Source: Oceanihabitans gracilariae
GTDB lineage: Bacteria; Bacteroidota; Bacteroidia; Flavobacteriales; Flavobacteriaceae
Length of the DNA stretch: 64,000 bases
Reading direction: 5' to 3'
Assembly: GCF_042684485.1 (NCBI RefSeq)
Contig: NZ_JBHULM010000011.1
Span: forward strand, 248,001-312,000
Shown here: positions 1-9,781 of the stretch, in pieces
How the letters are laid out: every line of letters begins with the position of its first letter
Numbering within the stretch: the stretch's first letter is position 1
Position numbers and translations under genes: made by a program
The notes under the pieces: model-generated
Databases searched by the model: none
Seen by the model: the letters and a program-made list of their open reading frames with translations, nothing else
What the model was told of the DNA's origin: nothing

Positions 1-3000
1 TATCCTTCTTTAAACTATTAGCTTGTAAAGGCACCCAATTTTTTATAAAAGACTTCTGTACTTTGCTGTCTTCTATTTCCACTTCTTCAATTTTAGAAGA
101 CGGAATAAAAACCGTAAAGCGAGTTTCTTTATTTGGTTTACTTTTTACAGTAATACGTCCGTTAAATAAGTCTATTAAAGATTTACAGAAAGACAACCCA
201 ATTCCTCCTCCACTAACATTTCCATCTTGGTTTCCTAATTGATAAAACCTTTCAAATATATTATTCAGGTTTTCTTTAGGAATTCCTTTACCTGTATCTA
301 CAACATCTATTTTAATGTTTTTTTCATTATTTTCAAATACAATAGAAGCTTCAATACTAATAGTACCTTGAACAGGTGTATTTTTAAAGGCATTAGAAAG
401 TAGATTAAAAAGTATTCTTTCTAGTTTTTCTACATCTATTACAATTTCTTCATTTGGAGAACTTATTTTATAATAAAAATTAATGTTCTTTTCTAAAGCG
501 TAATTTTCAAAAGCTTCTGTTGTTGGATATAAGAATTCACCTAAAGTAGACTTTGTATAGTTTAAATTTAAATACCCTTGTTCTGATTGTCTAAATGTTA
601 TTAATTGATCAATTAAACTTAAAAGACGATGTGTATTTCTTTTTATAATTGATAAATATTTTTCGTTCTCTGGATTTCTGTTGTTTTCTATAACGCGATC
701 TAGCGGACCAGAAATTAACGTAAGTGGTGTTCTAAACTCATGAGATAGGTTGGTGAAATATTTAAATTTCCCTTGGTTTACAACCTCCATTCTATCTTTA
801 TCTATTTGCTCATAGATTAATCTTTGTTTTAGTTTTTCATGTTGTACAAAATAGAAAACAATTCCTACGCCAACTCCCAAAAAGATAAGGACTAACAACG
901 TATAACTCCACCAAGTTTGATACCAAAGCGGCAGTACTTCTAATGTTAATGTTTTGATTGAAGCACTCCAAACACCATCTCCATTAGCAGATTTTACTTT
1001 TAAGGTATAGGTTCCTGCTTCTAAATTGGTATACGTGATAGCAGATTTACCTTCATCTGTTTCTACCCAATCTTTATTAAAACCATCTAATTTATAGGCT
1101 ATTTTATTTTTTGCTGGTGCAGAAGTATGCTCAGCAACTAAATTAAACGAAATAATGCGTTGGCTTTTAGAAATGGTAATAGTATCTGTTTCTGATATTG
1201 CTTTTTTAAGAATAGTAATATCATTTAATTTCTCTCCTATTTTTACGGCTTTATTATTAATTAATAGCGACGTAATTAAAACTCTTGGAGGCATTTTGTT
1301 TAAAGATATTTTTTGAGGATCAAAAATGGTTAGTCCGTTTAAACCTCCAAAATACATATAGCCAGATGCACCTAAAGCATAAGCCGATTGCCTAAAATTA
1401 TTTTGCATTAAACCATCACTTACATCAAATACATTTACTTTGTTGGTTTCTGTATTAAACCTAACCAATCCCATATCTGTACTTACCCAAAGATTTGTAC
1501 TGTTTGCTTCTGGTAAAATTCCGTAAATAACATCATCTGGTAAGAGATCGTTTTTTCTGAAATATTCAATATTTAAAGGATTACCATCACTATCTAGTGT
1601 TAATTTATTTAAGCCACCACCAAAAGTACCTATCCAAATATTTTTTTTTGCATCTTCATAAAGTGTAAAAATGCTATTGTAAGTTAGTTTAGAGCTTCCT
1701 GTTTTGGTATCATTATAGTTTCTAATAAGCTTTAATTTTCCTCTTTCATAACTACATTGCAACAAACCTCTATCTGTACCAAACCACAATTGTTTATTGC
1801 TATCTTGCAAGAAACTTTGCACTTTACTTGTTGTTTTTAAAGCAGATTTAATAGTGATTTTTGGCTGTGTAGAAATTTCAATTGTTTTCCAAGGGTTTTC
1901 AACAACTAAAATTCTATTTCCTGCTAAAACAATATCTGTATCATTAATTTGTGCAATCTTTCTAGTTAAAAACAAAGAGGTAATGTCTCCTTTTGATAAA
2001 AATTGAATCTCTTTAAAATTCTTTTTTACGGGACTGTAAACCATTATTTTTTTATCTGTACCAAACCATATATAATTTCTTTGGTCTTGATAGATATACC
2101 TTATAACATCGTTACTTTCTATTGGCAATTTACTTTGTAAATCTTCAAATTTAATTTTGTCTATATTGTTTTCATCTATGTCATCTACAGATCTAAATAA
2201 TTTTTTGTTGTAACCAGAAATCCAAATCTTTCCATTATTATCTTCTAAAATAGAAGTGATTAGATTATCACCAATAGAAAAGGCATCATAAGGATTGTTG
2301 GTATACGAATAAAATGGTTTTTGAAACAGGTCTAGTTTATTAATTCCTCCTTGTGCTGTACCTACCCAAAGCACATCAAAACTATCTTGATATACAGCAT
2401 TGATTTGATGACTACTAATGCTATTTTTATTCTTAGCGTCATAATTAAAATGCTTAAAAGAATTTAAAATAGGATTAAATTTATAGAGACCATCACCTGT
2501 AGTTCCTATCCAAATGGCATTATCATTATCTTTAAAAAGGCTATTTACATAAAAAGTAGAATCTTGGTTTGGAACTTTTATTTTTTTAATCAGATAATCT
2601 GAATTAATATCTAAATTAGAACTGTACAAACCTGCTGTGGTACCAATCCAGAATATATTATCTACTTTAATAATTTCTGTTATCTGTTTATCTTTAAAAA
2701 ATTCAAAATCATTTGAATCAGGAAGTGTAGATTTTACTACTGGGTTTGCTAATGTGTATTTTACTTTTTTTAACCCTAGATTGGTTCCTAAAATAATAGA
2801 AGAATTAAGACCAAATGTAAACGTGTTAATTTCAAGAGATTCATCTTGTAAATCCAGTATATTTTCAGATACTTCAAAAACACCTTTATTTACATCTTTT
2901 AATTTACATCGTATTAGTTTCTTTGCAGACGTTATCCAAACATAACCATCATTTTTAGAAGCAATTTTGTTAACACCAATATTGTGGTCTAACGGAACTG

Positions 3001-3340
3001 TAAAAAAGCGCTCTAACCAAGGCACATAGATATTAACACCAACTTTAGTACCAATCCAAAGTACACCATTTTCATCGTTATACAAACTAGTAACGTTATT
3101 ACTAGAAATAGTAGACTCTAGGTTAATTTGGGTACTAAATGTTTTAAACTCATACCCATCATAACGAATTAAACCATTAGGAGTTGCATACCATAAAAAC
3201 CCATACTTATCTTGCTCTATGGCGTTAACCGTATTTTGATTAAAACCTTCTTTATTAGAAATTCTTTCGAAATTTTGAGCATTAACTCCTTGCGTAATTA
3301 GTGTAATTACAATACCTATAAAGAAAATAATTTTACGCAT
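1..3340 (-). CDS. Hybrid two-component system sensor/regulator (HTCS), 3' part outside the window
   Basis: The reading frame is open from an ATG at 3340 to the left edge, about 1113 codons. A signal peptide of about 22 residues ending NAQ is followed by a long periplasmic region of two-component propeller repeats (for example DKYGFLWYATPNGL), a Y_Y_Y domain at about residues 715-800 and one membrane helix at about 806-830. Then comes a histidine kinase H-box, FTNLSHEFRTPLTLISGPLD, with the phospho-accepting His at residue 867, and an HATPase domain with DTGKGIP and GGGIGLS boxes. The frame leaves the window just after the ATPase domain, where HTCS proteins usually continue into a receiver and an AraC-type DNA-binding domain; those are not visible here. 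HTCS proteins normally sense a glycan breakdown product and control a polysaccharide utilisation locus. Its place beside the fucose genes suggests a fucose-containing ligand, which is inference. Confidence 0.9.
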   Translation of the reverse strand, partial: MRKIIFFIGIVITLITQGVNAQNFERISNKEGFNQNTVNAIEQDKYGFLWYATPNGLIRYDGYEFKTFSTQINLESTISSNNVTSLYNDENGVLWIGTKVGVNIYVPWLERFFTVPLDHNIGVNKIASKNDGYVWITSAKKLIRCKLKDVNKGVFEVSENILDLQDESLEINTFTFGLNSSIILGTNLGLKKVKYTLANPVVKSTLPDSNDFEFFKDKQITEIIKVDNIFWIGTTAGLYSSNLDINSDYLIKKIKVPNQDSTFYVNSLFKDNDNAIWIGTTGDGLYKFNPILNSFKHFNYDAKNKNSISSHQINAVYQDSFDVLWVGTAQGGINKLDLFQKPFYSYTNNPYDAFSIGDNLITSILEDNNGKIWISGYNKKLFRSVDDIDENNIDKIKFEDLQSKLPIESNDVIRYIYQDQRNYIWFGTDKKIMVYSPVKKNFKEIQFLSKGDITSLFLTRKIAQINDTDIVLAGNRILVVENPWKTIEISTQPKITIKSALKTTSKVQSFLQDSNKQLWFGTDRGLLQCSYERGKLKLIRNYNDTKTGSSKLTYNSIFTLYEDAKKNIWIGTFGGGLNKLTLDSDGNPLNIEYFRKNDLLPDDVIYGILPEANSTNLWVSTDMGLVRFNTETNKVNVFDVSDGLMQNNFRQSAYALGASGYMYFGGLNGLTIFDPQKISLNKMPPRVLITSLLINNKAVKIGEKLNDITILKKAISETDTITISKSQRIISFNLVAEHTSAPAKNKIAYKLDGFNKDWVETDEGKSAITYTNLEAGTYTLKVKSANGDGVWSASIKTLTLEVLPLWYQTWWSYTLLVLIFLGVGVGIVFYFVQHEKLKQRLIYEQIDKDRMEVVNQGKFKYFTNLSHEFRTPLTLISGPLDRVIENNRNPENEKYLSIIKRNTHRLLSLIDQLITFRQSEQGYLNLNYTKSTLGEFLYPTTEAFENYALEKNINFYYKISSPNEEIVIDVEKLERILFNLLSNAFKNTPVQGTISIEASIVFENNEKNIKIDVVDTGKGIPKENLNNIFERFYQLGNQDGNVSGGGIGLSFCKSLIDLFNGRITVKSKPNKETRFTVFIPSSKIEEVEIEDSKVQKSFIKNWVPLQANSLKKD

Positions 3341-3383
3341 TTTGCATTTTTAGTTTGGCTTAAAATACATATATTTTGATTTA

Positions 3384-4382
3384 TTATTTAATAAATTCAA
3401 GTAATTTTTTAACCATAGAACTGCTTCCACAATAGAGAGGAGCACGTTCATGAATTTGAGAAGGAACAATATCTAGTATATCTACCTGTCCGTCAGTAGC
3501 TATACCTCCTGCCTGCTCTGTTAAAAATGCTATAGGATTACATTCATAAAGCAATCTTAATTTTCCATCTTTATTAACTGTACTGTTAGGATATAAATAG
3601 ACTCCTCCTTGTATCATATTTCTATGAAAATCGGAAACTAAAGACCCAATATAACGTTGTGTGTATGGTCTATCTTCTTCTTCTTGCTGGCAATATTTTA
3701 TATATTTTTTAACCGAATCTGGAAAATGCCTATAATTTCCTTGATTTACCGAATATACCTTTCCTTCTTCAGGAAATGTCATATTAGGATGTGAAAGGTA
3801 AAACGTACCAATTGCAGGATTAAGGGTAAAACCATTAACACCATCTCCTGTAGTATACACCAACATAGTAGAAGTACCATAAACAATATAACCTGCGCCA
3901 ATTTGTGCGTTTCCTGGTTGTAAAAAATCTTTTTCTTCCACAGGTGTTCCTATTGGTGTAATTCTTCTATAAATAGAAAAAATAGTACCTACAGAAACAT
4001 TAACATCTATATTAGAAGAACCATCTAAAGGATCCATAAGCACTACATACTTACCGTTTGATTCTTTATCTTGCCCTTTTATGGTAATAAATTCGTCATT
4101 TTCTTCAGAAACAATACCACAAACAATATTTCTGTTTTTTAAAGATTGTATAAACGTTTTGTTTGCAAATACATCTAGTTTTTGCTGCTGTTCTCCTTGA
4201 ACATTTACATCACCAGAGTCTCCAAAAAGATCTACTAATCCAGCTTTATTAACTTCGTGATTTACCACTTTTGCAGCTAAACGTAAGGCGTTTAAAAGAC
4301 TTGATAATTCTCCTGTTGAATACGAGAACGAAGCTTGGTTTTTAATAATAAACTCTCCTAAAGTAGTTTTTTGATGCGACAT
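3384..4382 (-). CDS. fbp: Class I fructose-1,6-bisphosphatase
   Basis: This 332-residue protein is a typical-length class I FBPase. It hydrolyses fructose 1,6-bisphosphate to fructose 6-phosphate in the cytoplasm, the committed step of gluconeogenesis. The metal and substrate signature DPLDGSSNIDVNVSVGT is present near residue 117, with upstream acidic metal ligands in VSEENDEF and the C-terminal YECNPIAFLTEQAGG active-site segment. The start MSHQKTTLGEF is a clear ATG. It lies 9 bases downstream of the sugar kinase on the same strand, so it is probably cotranscribed with it. That position makes sense if triose phosphate released from fucose is returned to hexose phosphates; this link is inferred from context. 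Confidence 0.95.
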   Translation of the reverse strand: MSHQKTTLGEFIIKNQASFSYSTGELSSLLNALRLAAKVVNHEVNKAGLVDLFGDSGDVNVQGEQQQKLDVFANKTFIQSLKNRNIVCGIVSEENDEFITIKGQDKESNGKYVVLMDPLDGSSNIDVNVSVGTIFSIYRRITPIGTPVEEKDFLQPGNAQIGAGYIVYGTSTMLVYTTGDGVNGFTLNPAIGTFYLSHPNMTFPEEGKVYSVNQGNYRHFPDSVKKYIKYCQQEEEDRPYTQRYIGSLVSDFHRNMIQGGVYLYPNSTVNKDGKLRLLYECNPIAFLTEQAGGIATDGQVDILDIVPSQIHERAPLYCGSSSMVKKLLEFIK

Positions 4383-4391
4383 TATTTATAA

Positions 4392-5711
4392 TTAAATAGA
4401 TTTAAAATAAGACTTCATCATCAATGCTGCTCCTAAAGCACTTTCGTTTTTACAGTCAGAAATATGGATTTCAATATCTGTTTTCAATAGCTTTAAAAAG
4501 GCAATAAATATGAGATTTTTATTAAAACCACCAGAAATATAAATGTCTTTAATAGCCGAATTTTCATCTAAAATTAAATCAATTCCTTGAATTACTTTTT
4601 TACTTATTTCAAAAACCAATTGGTAATAAGCGGCTTCGTAATTACTGTAATTGGTTAATAAGTAGGGATGTGCTTCAAAATCACTATCAATCCCTTCAGA
4701 TAAAAACACTCGTGCATTGGTATTGACTAATTCTTGGCACAATGTTTCATTTAATTCTAAGTGTAAATGGGTATCGATATCTACTTTAAAATACGTACTT
4801 AAAGCTGTTAAATATACTTCGTGAATTTTCCCTAGAAACTGCATCGAAGATTTTATTTGCTGCTTTTGAGGTGTCATAAAACACAAGCAGTTATTTTTTA
4901 ACTGTTGTTGTGTTAAGGTCTCTTTACTAAAGGGATTCATAGCAATAATCCAAGTACCTGTAGACAACAGAATAAATTCTTTATTTTTTTCGGTTTCTAA
5001 AATAGGAAGAATAGATGCCGAACTATCATGTAATCCTGTACCAACAGCTATTTCTTGTCCATTGAAATGGGTTACTATAGCCTCTTTACCATTACTTGGT
5101 TGCGGAAGTTTAATATTTTTATCTTGAATCCATTGATGGTACTGCATGGTATCAAAATCCCAAGTGGCAGTATGTGCTCCTACAGAAGTAAAGTCTGCAG
5201 TAATTTTTTTGGTAAAAAGGTAACTAAGGTATTGTGGGTAATGTAGAATTGCATCTACTTGATTCCAAAATTCTGGTTTCTCTTTTTGTAATTTTAATAT
5301 TTGAAGGCCTGTATTTAACATACCATACGCTGGAGAAGCTGTTTTTCTAGAAAACTCTTCTTGACCTCCATTGGCTTCATAAAACTCATGATATTCATCT
5401 AAATTCAAAGGTTTTAAGTAGTTATATAAAGGTGTAATTCTTTCTCCGTTTTTATCCAGATAAATAAGACTAGCACCATGCGTAGAAAAATTAATAGCCT
5501 TTATAGTATACTCTCCTTCTGATTGAATTCTTTTTATTTCATTTTGAATCCAGTTTTCAATAGACGCGATGTCATCACAAGGATAGCCATCTTCATCTAC
5601 AACCTCATCAAAACGCGTTGCATTTCTGTATACTACATCAAACGCTTCATTAAACAAAAGTATTTTTTTATTTGTTTTTCCTATATCAATTACAGCAATT
5701 ACATTCACCAT
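4392..5711 (-). CDS. fucK: FGGY-family carbohydrate kinase, probable L-fuculokinase
   Basis: About 439 residues with the FGGY fold. The N-terminal phosphate-binding segment is VIAVIDIGKTNKKILLFN, the central substrate/ATP segment includes VGTGLHDSSAS and LLSTGTW, and the C-terminal part has IYISGGFNKN. FGGY kinases phosphorylate sugars; placed after fucI and next to a class II aldolase and fucP, L-fuculose is the likely substrate, although rhamnulokinase is the closest alternative by fold. I place the start at the ATG at 5711 rather than the GTG one codon upstream. An intrinsic-terminator hairpin lies directly upstream, between this gene and fucI, so its expression may depend on read-through. 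Confidence 0.82.
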   Translation of the reverse strand: MVNVIAVIDIGKTNKKILLFNEAFDVVYRNATRFDEVVDEDGYPCDDIASIENWIQNEIKRIQSEGEYTIKAINFSTHGASLIYLDKNGERITPLYNYLKPLNLDEYHEFYEANGGQEEFSRKTASPAYGMLNTGLQILKLQKEKPEFWNQVDAILHYPQYLSYLFTKKITADFTSVGAHTATWDFDTMQYHQWIQDKNIKLPQPSNGKEAIVTHFNGQEIAVGTGLHDSSASILPILETEKNKEFILLSTGTWIIAMNPFSKETLTQQQLKNNCLCFMTPQKQQIKSSMQFLGKIHEVYLTALSTYFKVDIDTHLHLELNETLCQELVNTNARVFLSEGIDSDFEAHPYLLTNYSNYEAAYYQLVFEISKKVIQGIDLILDENSAIKDIYISGGFNKNLIFIAFLKLLKTDIEIHISDCKNESALGAALMMKSYFKSI

Positions 5712-5721
5712 CACAGTTCAA

Positions 5722-5763
5722 AAATTAAAAAAAGGGTGTTTAGCCTTAAAGCCAAACACCCTT
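5722..5763 (-). terminator. Intrinsic terminator or attenuator between fucI and the sugar kinase
   Basis: On the minus strand an inverted repeat AAGGGTGTTTGGC / GGCTAAACACCCTT closes a short loop and is followed by a run of seven T. It begins 16 bases after the fucI stop and its T-run ends about 11 bases before the kinase start. This leaves no room for an ordinary promoter between the terminator and the kinase. Partial termination, giving less kinase than isomerase, is the simplest reading. Confidence 0.75.
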
Positions 5764-5778
5764 GTTAGTTATTCTAAA

Positions 5779-7566
5779 TTATTCTTTAAATCCGTATAAC
5801 GGACCGTAATTTTTACAAGCTCTATAATCTGCTCCTTCTAAGCCTTCGCCAAAAGCAGACCATGCACTTGGTCTAAACACATCATCTTCGCTAACATTAT
5901 GCATATTCACAGGAATACGTAACATTGCTGCTAGTGAAATTAAATCTGCACCAATATGACCATGAGAAATCGCTCCATGATTTGCTCCCCATTTTGCCAT
6001 AACTGTATACACATCTTTAAAGAAACCAGTACCTGTAACTCTTGGTACAAACCAAGTTGTTGGCCAAGTTGGGTTGGTTCTTTCGTCTAATACTTCATGT
6101 ACATCTTCAGGTAACTCTACGCTCCATCCTTCTACAATTTGAAGTACAGGTCCAATTCCTTTTACAAGGTTAATTCTACACATGGTTAACGGAATAGTTC
6201 CTTTTGTTTTAAACTGCGAAGAGAATCCTCCACCTCTAAAATATTCAGCAATTGCAGCTGGCCATTTTGTATTATCTAAACATTTTTGAACTTCTTCTTC
6301 TGTAATTTCCCAGAATGGTTTCATTGTTGGGTTACCATCAGCATCGGTTTGTTGTGCTGTAGCATCTAAGGTTGTAGAACCAGAATTGATAAGGTGAATA
6401 ATTCCGTCTTTAGCAATTCCTGTTAATTTTTTACCAGTTACACGCTCTACAGATTCAGGACTCCAATACGTACGTACATCTGAGAATAATTGTGCTTTAT
6501 TGGTTAATAAATGTCCAAACAACATAGAAATAGCGTTTAAACAATCGTTTTCTGTAGCAAATGTGTATGCTTGACGAATACCATTCCAATCAAAAGAAGA
6601 GTTTAAAATAGACTCTGTAAAATCTGCATTTGGTTGGTAATCTGTCCACTGACGTTGTCCTTGAAAACCTCCCATAATGGCATTTCTACCTTTAGATTCT
6701 TCACCGAAGCCCATTTCTTTTAATTTAGGGTTTCCGTTCATTAAATCTTTACAGATTAAGGTCATTTTCACTACCTTTTCCCACTCAGCATCTTTTTGTT
6801 CTGCTGATTTTTGAGCTTCAGGACTGTTATAATCTTTTCCTTCTTTACAGTTTTCTTTGGTCCAAGCTAATGCTTTTTCATATTCGTCATGGTCATAAAT
6901 ACCTTCATCCATACGTCTTAATAACTCTACAGACTCAACAAACTCGGCTCTTACACCTAAGTAATCTTGTAAAAAGTTTACATCTACCATAGAACCTGCA
7001 ATACCCATAGAACTGTATCCTATAGATAAATAAGACTTCCCTTTCATTTGCGCTACTGCTAACGCTCCTTTTGTAAAACGTAATATTTTTTCTGAAACAT
7101 CTTGAGGAATGGTTTGATCTCCTTCATCTTGTACTTCTTTACCATAAATTCCGAAAGCTGGTAATCCTTTTTGAGAATACCCTGCCAATGCTGCTGCTAA
7201 ATATACAGCTCCTGGTCTTTCTGTACCATTAAAACCCCAAACTGCTTTAGGCGTTAAAGGGTTGGTATCCATAACTTCTGTACCATAACACCAACATGGT
7301 GTTACTGTTAATGACACTTCAACACCTTCTCTTTGAAATTTATCTGCACATGCTGCTGCATCTGCAACACCACCAATAGTAGTATCTGCTATTACACATT
7401 CTACTTTTTCACCACTAGGAAAGCGTAAGGTTTCTTCTATTAATTTAGCTGCTGCTTTAGCCATGTCCATGGTTTGAACTTCTAAAGATTCTCTAACACC
7501 TAATTCACGTCCATCAATTACAGGACGAATTCCTACTTTTGGTAGTCTACCTATTAATCTACTCAT
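5779..7566 (-). CDS. fucI: L-fucose isomerase
   Basis: The 595-residue product matches the known length of FucI (about 590). It converts L-fucose to L-fuculose using Mn2+ in the cytoplasm. The N-terminus LPKVGIRPVIDGRELGVRES, the segment TPCWCYGTEVMD and the C-terminal HGAISHGHIGADLISLAAML are characteristic of FucI rather than of arabinose or rhamnose isomerases. It follows the aldolase gene by 20 bases on the same strand, so the two form a transcription unit driven from the divergent promoter region at about 8410. A terminator follows it. The family also accepts D-arabinose, but the fucP neighbour argues for fucose. Confidence 0.96.
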   Translation of the reverse strand: MSRLIGRLPKVGIRPVIDGRELGVRESLEVQTMDMAKAAAKLIEETLRFPSGEKVECVIADTTIGGVADAAACADKFQREGVEVSLTVTPCWCYGTEVMDTNPLTPKAVWGFNGTERPGAVYLAAALAGYSQKGLPAFGIYGKEVQDEGDQTIPQDVSEKILRFTKGALAVAQMKGKSYLSIGYSSMGIAGSMVDVNFLQDYLGVRAEFVESVELLRRMDEGIYDHDEYEKALAWTKENCKEGKDYNSPEAQKSAEQKDAEWEKVVKMTLICKDLMNGNPKLKEMGFGEESKGRNAIMGGFQGQRQWTDYQPNADFTESILNSSFDWNGIRQAYTFATENDCLNAISMLFGHLLTNKAQLFSDVRTYWSPESVERVTGKKLTGIAKDGIIHLINSGSTTLDATAQQTDADGNPTMKPFWEITEEEVQKCLDNTKWPAAIAEYFRGGGFSSQFKTKGTIPLTMCRINLVKGIGPVLQIVEGWSVELPEDVHEVLDERTNPTWPTTWFVPRVTGTGFFKDVYTVMAKWGANHGAISHGHIGADLISLAAMLRIPVNMHNVSEDDVFRPSAWSAFGEGLEGADYRACKNYGPLYGFKE

Positions 7567-7586
7567 GATCTATATCTTATTATAAT

Positions 7587-8381
7587 TTATATAAACTGCT
7601 CTAATTCTGTCAATTGCTCATTAGAAAGACCAGCTGGTTTAAAACCTGCAGCCCAACACATCATTAACATTTTAGCGCCTTTATTTGCTACATCTAAAAA
7701 GTCCCAAGCTTGCATTACATCTGGAGCTGTTGCTGTTGCTCCATGCTTTTCCCATAACGAAACGTTTCTTGTTTTAAAAGCTTCCATAGTAACCTCTGCT
7801 AATGCAGCTGTACTAGACAGAGCATAAGGTGTACAGTGAATACCTTTTGGTACAAAAACTTTAACCTCAGGACACATAGCCCAAATTTGTCTATTTAATT
7901 CTTCTTCATCATTAAATAATTCATGATGACTCATACAAATTAACTCTAGAGGATGTGTATGTACTACTGCTAAATTTTCTGGATGGTGTATAGAATTAAA
8001 AAGGTGAATACTTGAGTGGGAAATCAACTCACAAGTTGGTCCAAAGTTTTCACGCTTACCTCCCCAAATAATAGAATATGCAGTTGCATCTTCATTGATG
8101 TAAAGAATACAAGAAGCTTCTTCAAGTTTATTCACTAAATCTCTTAAATAACAACCTGTACCTGTAATATAGAGTACAAACCCTGCAGCTCCTTTTGGAA
8201 ATTCAAACGGAACTTCTGTTCCAATACCTTGTACTTCTTCTTTAGTAAAGTATGAGGTTAAGTTCATTGAAATGTTTCCTGCATTTCTTTCTGCCCATTC
8301 ACGTTGCCATAAATAACCAGCTACTTCAGATACTTTATTTAATTCTGCTTCTACCTGTACTGGGAGTTTTATTGTTTTCAT
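7587..8381 (-). CDS. Class II (RhaD-type) aldolase for fuculose-1-phosphate
   Basis: The 264-residue product is a class II aldolase/adducin-fold enzyme. Its length and motifs (EWAERNAGNIS, ITGTGCYLRDL, YSIIWGGKRE, VVHTHPLELICMSHH, EKHGATATAP) resemble rhamnulose-1-phosphate aldolase RhaD more than the roughly 215-residue FucA. The histidines of HTHP and the later EKHG are the zinc ligands of this family. The expected reaction here is cleavage of L-fuculose 1-phosphate to DHAP and L-lactaldehyde. It is the first gene of the minus-strand fucose arm, 105 bases from the divergent AraC gene. Use of a RhaD-type enzyme for fucose is inferred from fucI, fucP and aldA in the same island and from the lack of a rhamnose isomerase in the window. 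Confidence 0.88.
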   Translation of the reverse strand: MKTIKLPVQVEAELNKVSEVAGYLWQREWAERNAGNISMNLTSYFTKEEVQGIGTEVPFEFPKGAAGFVLYITGTGCYLRDLVNKLEEASCILYINEDATAYSIIWGGKRENFGPTCELISHSSIHLFNSIHHPENLAVVHTHPLELICMSHHELFNDEEELNRQIWAMCPEVKVFVPKGIHCTPYALSSTAALAEVTMEAFKTRNVSLWEKHGATATAPDVMQAWDFLDVANKGAKMLMMCWAAGFKPAGLSNEQLTELEQFI

Positions 8382-8409
8382 AGTTTTTTTTTGAATAAAA
8401 TTATTGTAA

Positions 8410-8417
8410 CAAAAATA
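8410..8417 (-). promoter_or_regulatory. -7 promoter box for the aldolase-fucI arm
   Basis: The minus strand reads TATTTTTG, a perfect match to the Bacteroidota -7 consensus TAnnTTTG, 29 bases before the aldolase ATG. No clear -33 TTG was identified. Confidence 0.55.
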
Positions 8418-8453
8418 GAGACTATATACACCTTATTAAATATTCAAAATCTG

Positions 8454-8461
8454 TATTTTTG
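8454..8461 (+). promoter_or_regulatory. -7 promoter box for the AraC regulator
   Basis: The plus strand reads TATTTTTG, matching TAnnTTTG, 25 bases before the ATG of the AraC gene. It lies only 37 bases from the opposing box at 8410, so one regulator bound between them could control both directions. Confidence 0.5.
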
Positions 8462-8486
8462 TATCTAATTCAAACATTAGCATTCC

Positions 8487-9386
8487 ATGAAATTTGTAAA
8501 AAAAATTGAATTAGGCGATCCTTCTGCAAATCATCAAAACTTTATTGACTTAAAAATAAAGATGTTATGCTGTAGGTATTGGCTTCTAGATTTGTGGGAT
8601 TGTCATGAAATGGTTTTTCCTTTTTGGAGGCTATATTGGAATAAAAACACAGGCGGACAATTAATTCATCAGGATACTGTTTTTGAAATGGATCCAAATC
8701 ATATTTATATTATTCCTCCATTTACATCTTTTTCATCGCTTTACACCAAAAACCACATCTATAATGAAGGCATTCATGTTTCTGGAAAACAGCTAAACAC
8801 CAAGCACAACGAAAAAGATTTAGAAAGCATGCATTTAATACACTTCTTTGTTCACTTTAATTTAGGTGTTCCTTTTGATAGTGTTTATCCTGGTATTTTA
8901 AAAATTGAATTAACAGATTATTTAAAAGATAGATTACATTATTTAACCGAACGATTAAAAGTTGAAAACAAAGATTTTAAACTTACTTTTAATTTAAAAC
9001 TACAAGCTTTTATAAAAGAAGCACTCACCAATATTGGTCCTGAGTTATGGAAAACTATTAATATAGACGAACGTGTTTTAAAAATCATCCGTTATATTGA
9101 AGTGAATATTGACAAAAAATTAAGCAATACACAAATGTCTTCTCTGGTAAATATGGCTCCAAATTCTTTTGCGAGATTATTTAAAGAAGAGATGAATTTT
9201 ACACTACATCAATTTGTTCAAAACAGAAAAATTGCAAAATCTTGCGAGCTATTTGAGCACACTAATAGGTCTATTGAAAATGTTGCTTTCAGCTTAGGTT
9301 TTTCAGACCGTTATCATTTTTCTCGTGTATTCAAATCGGTTACTGGCTTAACTCCTGCTTCATACAAATCTGGTAAATACACCTAA
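8487..9386 (+). CDS. AraC-family transcriptional regulator of the fucose island
   Basis: The 299-residue protein has an N-terminal cupin-like sensing domain (about residues 20-190) and a C-terminal AraC DNA-binding domain (about 200-297) with two helix-turn-helix units. The second carries the family signature ENVAFSLGFSDRYHFSRVFK followed by TGLTPASYK. It is divergent from the aldolase-fucI-kinase-fbp arm and is followed by the aldA-fucP-lldD arm, the usual position of a local sugar-responsive activator. The ligand is unknown; L-fucose or L-fuculose is a reasonable inference. It is not related in fold to the GntR-type FucR known from Bacteroides. Confidence 0.92.
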   Translation: MKFVKKIELGDPSANHQNFIDLKIKMLCCRYWLLDLWDCHEMVFPFWRLYWNKNTGGQLIHQDTVFEMDPNHIYIIPPFTSFSSLYTKNHIYNEGIHVSGKQLNTKHNEKDLESMHLIHFFVHFNLGVPFDSVYPGILKIELTDYLKDRLHYLTERLKVENKDFKLTFNLKLQAFIKEALTNIGPELWKTINIDERVLKIIRYIEVNIDKKLSNTQMSSLVNMAPNSFARLFKEEMNFTLHQFVQNRKIAKSCELFEHTNRSIENVAFSLGFSDRYHFSRVFKSVTGLTPASYKSGKYT

Positions 9387-9781
9387 AATCTCATTTTAAA
9401 ATACATGATTACTATTTATAAATAAGGTGTTTTCAACCCTATGAAGATTTTGAGCAATCAATTGACGGATTTGAGAAACCCTTTCTATTCTTTTCTTTCT
9501 TTATTTGTAGAGACCAAATACCATTGGTTACAGGTCAACAAATTTCTATTACAATACATTTTGACTTTTCAGTACTAGATAATTCTGAAAAAATTTAAAC
9601 ACAGAAAATCTTCTATGTTTAAATTGTACATATTATTGATTAATATGGATAAATACTAAAGCCACATTGTTATATAAGTTTGTTAACCACATTAGCAAAG
9701 AACAAGTCGAGCCTTTGTTTATTTATCACAAAAAGCTCGAAATTTTACACATATTACAACATAAAATAAACGTAAACACTC
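9387..9781 (+). promoter_or_regulatory. 395-base intergenic region with two hairpins upstream of aldA
   Basis: No convincing gene lies here. Two inverted repeats are visible. The first, at 9592-9625, has arms AATTTAAACACAGAA / TTCTATGTTTAAATT with one mismatch and a four-base loop. The second, at 9707-9740, has arms TCGAGCcTTTGT / ACAAAaAGCTCGA. A -7 box lies between them at 9675. The second hairpin would fall in the aldA leader if that promoter is used. The first could be a terminator for the AraC gene or a regulator site, though no strong T-run follows it. Confidence 0.5.
9675..9682 (+). promoter_or_regulatory. Putative -7 box for aldA
   Basis: TAAGTTTG matches TAnnTTTG and lies 99 bases before the aldA ATG, which implies a leader of about 90 bases that contains the hairpin at 9707-9740. 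No -33 TTG was found at the usual distance. Confidence 0.4.

Noticed and set aside
9441..9578. A 45-codon open frame with an ATG between the AraC gene and aldA
   Set aside because: No promoter box, no family resemblance, and biased toward Phe/Leu/Tyr as expected from AT-rich noncoding DNA.
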